From positions 41,932,075 to 41,996,074 of the forward strand of contig CM059564.1 in NCBI GenBank assembly GCA_030386875.1: DNA of 64,000 bases, in the 5' to 3' direction. Origin of the DNA: Morinoia aosen (lineage: Eukaryota; Arthropoda; Malacostraca; Amphipoda; Talitridae). Both the position numbers and the translations under genes were made by a program. Below, one piece after another: positions 61,534 to 64,000 of this stretch; within the stretch, counting starts at the first letter, position 1, and each line of letters starts with the position of its first letter. The notes beneath the pieces are model-generated. The model saw only the letters and a list, made by a program, of their open reading frames with translations. It ran no database searches and had not been told where the DNA came from.

Positions 61534-61882
61534 AATTAGATGTTAGTTTGAGCCTTCCTAACCGCAAAAAAGCGTTCCGAAGAGAGGAAGGAGGAAGGCA
61601 CCTTTGAGTATGGAGATAAGGGAACGCGGAATCCGTGCAGAAGGGGCATAGAAACATCAAGTTGAGAAAGAAGTTCATGAAACAAGATAAAAGTTGAAGA
61701 AGGAAGTAGTAGGTGCTGAAAGACGGGACAGCAGTGAACCAAAAAAGGTGGTCCTTAATATAACAAAAAAAAATTTATCTCAACAAAAACAAGGCCTATC
61801 TGACTCTTAGCTCGGGCCCTCACACATTTCCCCCTGGGAGTACGGATTCCCAAAGATAAAAAAATTGTATCCCCTTGAGGGG
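61534..61882 (-). mobile_element. SINE-like element, copy 5, with 16-bp target duplication
   Basis: Defines the family ends: CCAAGTCTAACAATTA flanks it at 61518-61533 and 61883-61898. The minus-strand element is 349 bp, starts CCCCTCAAGGGGATACAA and ends ...AACTAACATCTAATT. The long exact duplication points to target-primed retroposition. No tRNA-like A/B boxes were convincing. Confidence 0.82.
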
Positions 61883-61898
61883 CCAAGTCTAACAATTA
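61883..61898. repeat. Target-site duplication of SINE-like copy 5 (right)
   Basis: CCAAGTCTAACAATTA, identical to 61518-61533. Confidence 0.85.
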
Positions 61899-63065
61899 GA
61901 ACCAACGTCTCAACTGAGCCTGACTCTTCTCGTGCAATAAGTCTCAATAACAATCGAGGTCATCCAAATACAGATCAGCGCGCCGATCCTCCAGATAAAG
62001 ATCAAGTGGACCGTTAGAAGGATCACGTAGAAGCTGGCGGAACGAGGGTAGGATTTTATGTCTCCATTCGGAGTGCGGGAGAAGGGACCTGATGCAAAAG
62101 TTTGAAAAAGAAATGAAATGTTTGAAAAAGAAATGAAATGTTTCAAAAAGGTCTACCAAAACGACTTTCCACGCATCCACACTTAAAGTGGCGTTCAAAT
62201 TTAACTAGAAAAAGAAAAGTGCCGGGTGAGGTAGCAACGTGAGATGAATTTCGTTAAATTGACCTGAGTGCGACCCGTCACTGCCAAGCCACTGTGTATG
62301 TCTTTCACGGTAATGACGTTGGTTTGACACACCGCACAGCGTTAAAAAATATCAGATACCGATATAGACAATGTTGTTGGAAGGAAAGTTGATATGGGTA
62401 AAGAATTTCAGGTGAAGAAAAGAATAATTTTACCATTACAATAGGAAAAACTAAAATAAAATCAGCTCCTTAGCTACTTGAAAAAACATTTAAAGCATGA
62501 GAAATTTTTGCTAACATAATTCAGTGGAGTGCAGCAAACAGTCGCGCGCAAGGCGGTTGTACGAGACTCCATCCAATGTTACAACGAATGAAATGACGAG
62601 CGTAGAACTTCAACGTCTAGATGCCCCCAAGGGTTAGAAATTTCCGACATATTTTTTATGACAACAATTGTCCCTTCGTGTAAACAGAAGGCTATCACGG
62701 ACATCAAGGAGCAAACCAGAGCGCCATAATAATGAGGAGAGACATCCTTAGCATGGCTCTTGAAGGCATTTCCGTCAAATCAGCGTTTTATGAAATCAGC
62801 AGCAGGCTGCTGGAGCGACGCATTTAGTAGCAAGATGTAAGCCATTTCCTTAAAGAGCTGAGCAGGTGCCGCGTCGCAGCCCGGGTCCCATAACGGGGGG
62901 CGAGTGGACAAAAGACACGTGACGTACTGCACCCTTCACTCGCAATCTCGCAGCCAAGTTTCGAGAGCGTCTTCACTTCAGATAATAATGATGTTCGAGG
63001 GGAGAAAGCTCGCTGGATTAATATGAAGTCTTGAAACCTGTGTACATGCATATTTCGGGGTCTTT
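61899..63065. other. Unassigned DNA
   Basis: No gene recognised; only a small duplication AGTTTGAAAAAGAAATGAAA near 62100-62140. Confidence 0.4.
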
Positions 63066-63290
63066 ATTTTACGCCGCGTATTCTCTAATAGATAATCTTT
63101 ATTTAAAAAATATAGTTAATCTATTAGGAGAAAATAGTGTTAATCTATATTTTCCGCTCCGCATTCTCCAATGGTTAATCTATGTATAAAAATATAGTTA
63201 ATCTGTATTTTCCGCCCCGCATTCTCTAATAGTCAATCTATGTATAAAAATATAGTTAATCTACATTTTCCGCAGCGCGTTCTTGACAAT
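63066..63290. repeat. ~60-bp tandem repeat, three to four copies
   Basis: TTTTCCGC(T/C)CCGCATTCTC and AATATAGTTAATCTGTATTT recur in order. Confidence 0.8.
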
Positions 63291-64000
63291 ATCTGGGCTT
63301 ACGCAACAAAACAGAGGCACGTAACGAGAGCAAACACAGTAATGGAATTGCGACACTGGATTACATAGGAGCTCGTGATTGCAATCCCGTGAAGACTTAC
63401 TTAGCCACGGAGTTTCAGGCAGGATAATGGAAATACTTTCCAAGCTCAAGGCGGAAAGCTGACGGTCAATGAGTTTGTGCTCTTTTCTTAGTTGAACGCA
63501 GAAAAAAGCTTTCAGCAACTTCGAGCGTTTTACCAGATTCCAGACGGTGTTGAATTAATTCATTGCTAATTAACATGCAGGCGCTGTTAATTGCTCGATA
63601 TTTTTGAGATTCACAGCGCACTAATGTACGAATGCATAGGGTATACCTTTTTTAATTTTCTGTCTCGCATTGCACCACTAGCAGGTCAACTTTCAAGCGT
63701 TGGCGGATCAGTCGTCTTTGCCGCATGCGATTGACGGGCGTGCTATAGAGGCCCCAGTAGACGATATCAACCACCAAAAGACGTTCTTTTCATTGGACTG
63801 TGAACGACCGGGAGTGGCAGCGAGCAGGCAGCTTATTTCGAGCGTCGGGAGGCACGAATGTTGTGGCTAGAGACCACCGTTTATTGGTACCAATATTGCT
63901 AAGGACGAACATTTATCCGGCAGTAAGTTCTATAACATGCGCTCTTGGTGTTTTGGAAGAGCCAGTTTTCGTTCGTGACATTTGGTTCAATGGTAATTAT
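63291..64000. other. Unassigned DNA at right edge
   Basis: No gene or repeat recognised. Confidence 0.4.

Overview
The window is AT-rich animal nuclear DNA. It has spliced genes with consensus splice sites, long introns, many tandem repeats and several transposon families. The best-fitting source is an arthropod, possibly a crustacean; that is inferred from gene structure and repeat content, not from a diagnostic locus. No rRNA, tRNA, CRISPR or prokaryotic feature was recognised.

Two host genes are visible, both on the minus strand. At the left edge lies the first coding exon of an ALG12-like alpha-1,6-mannosyltransferase gene (878-1009), the rest of which is outside the window. From 57350 down to 15098 runs one large gene with 23 exons that I could place. 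Each has plausible GT/AG borders and matching phases, and together they give an open frame of 2,373 codons plus stop. Its domain order is a long Ser-rich N-terminus, WW, PDZ, FERM, a long low-complexity tail and a predicted helical C-terminus. This identifies it as an FRMPD4 (Preso) orthologue, a scaffold of the cell cortex and synapse.

Between the two genes (2.0-13.6 kb) is a transposon cluster. It holds an LTR retrotransposon with identical LTRs and a 5-bp target duplication (2003-7036), two related foldback MITEs (one inserted in a decayed LINE), a 571-bp near-palindrome, and a 5'-truncated LINE with 12-bp target duplication and a (TAC)n tail.

The introns of the FRMPD4-like gene are rich in minisatellites. 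The most unusual observation is that at least four of the arrays carry copies of the gene's own exon-intron junctions. The acceptor of the WW exon is repeated about 4 times, the donor of the PDZ exon about 6 times, and the donor of exon 16 five times at an exact 28-bp period; the exon 16 acceptor is repeated 3 times around a 25-bp minisatellite. Most copies keep the AG or GT consensus. Intron 6 is almost wholly a 19-bp satellite that is open in all three minus-strand frames and continues the upstream FERM exon without a stop. A SINE-like element sits against the acceptor of exon 10 and appears to supply its pyrimidine tract.

The remaining sequence (intron 1 of about 16 kb, and 57.4-64 kb) holds interspersed repeats (a SINE-like family with five copies, a TTAA-flanked MITE family with five copies), simple arrays and otherwise unrecognised DNA.
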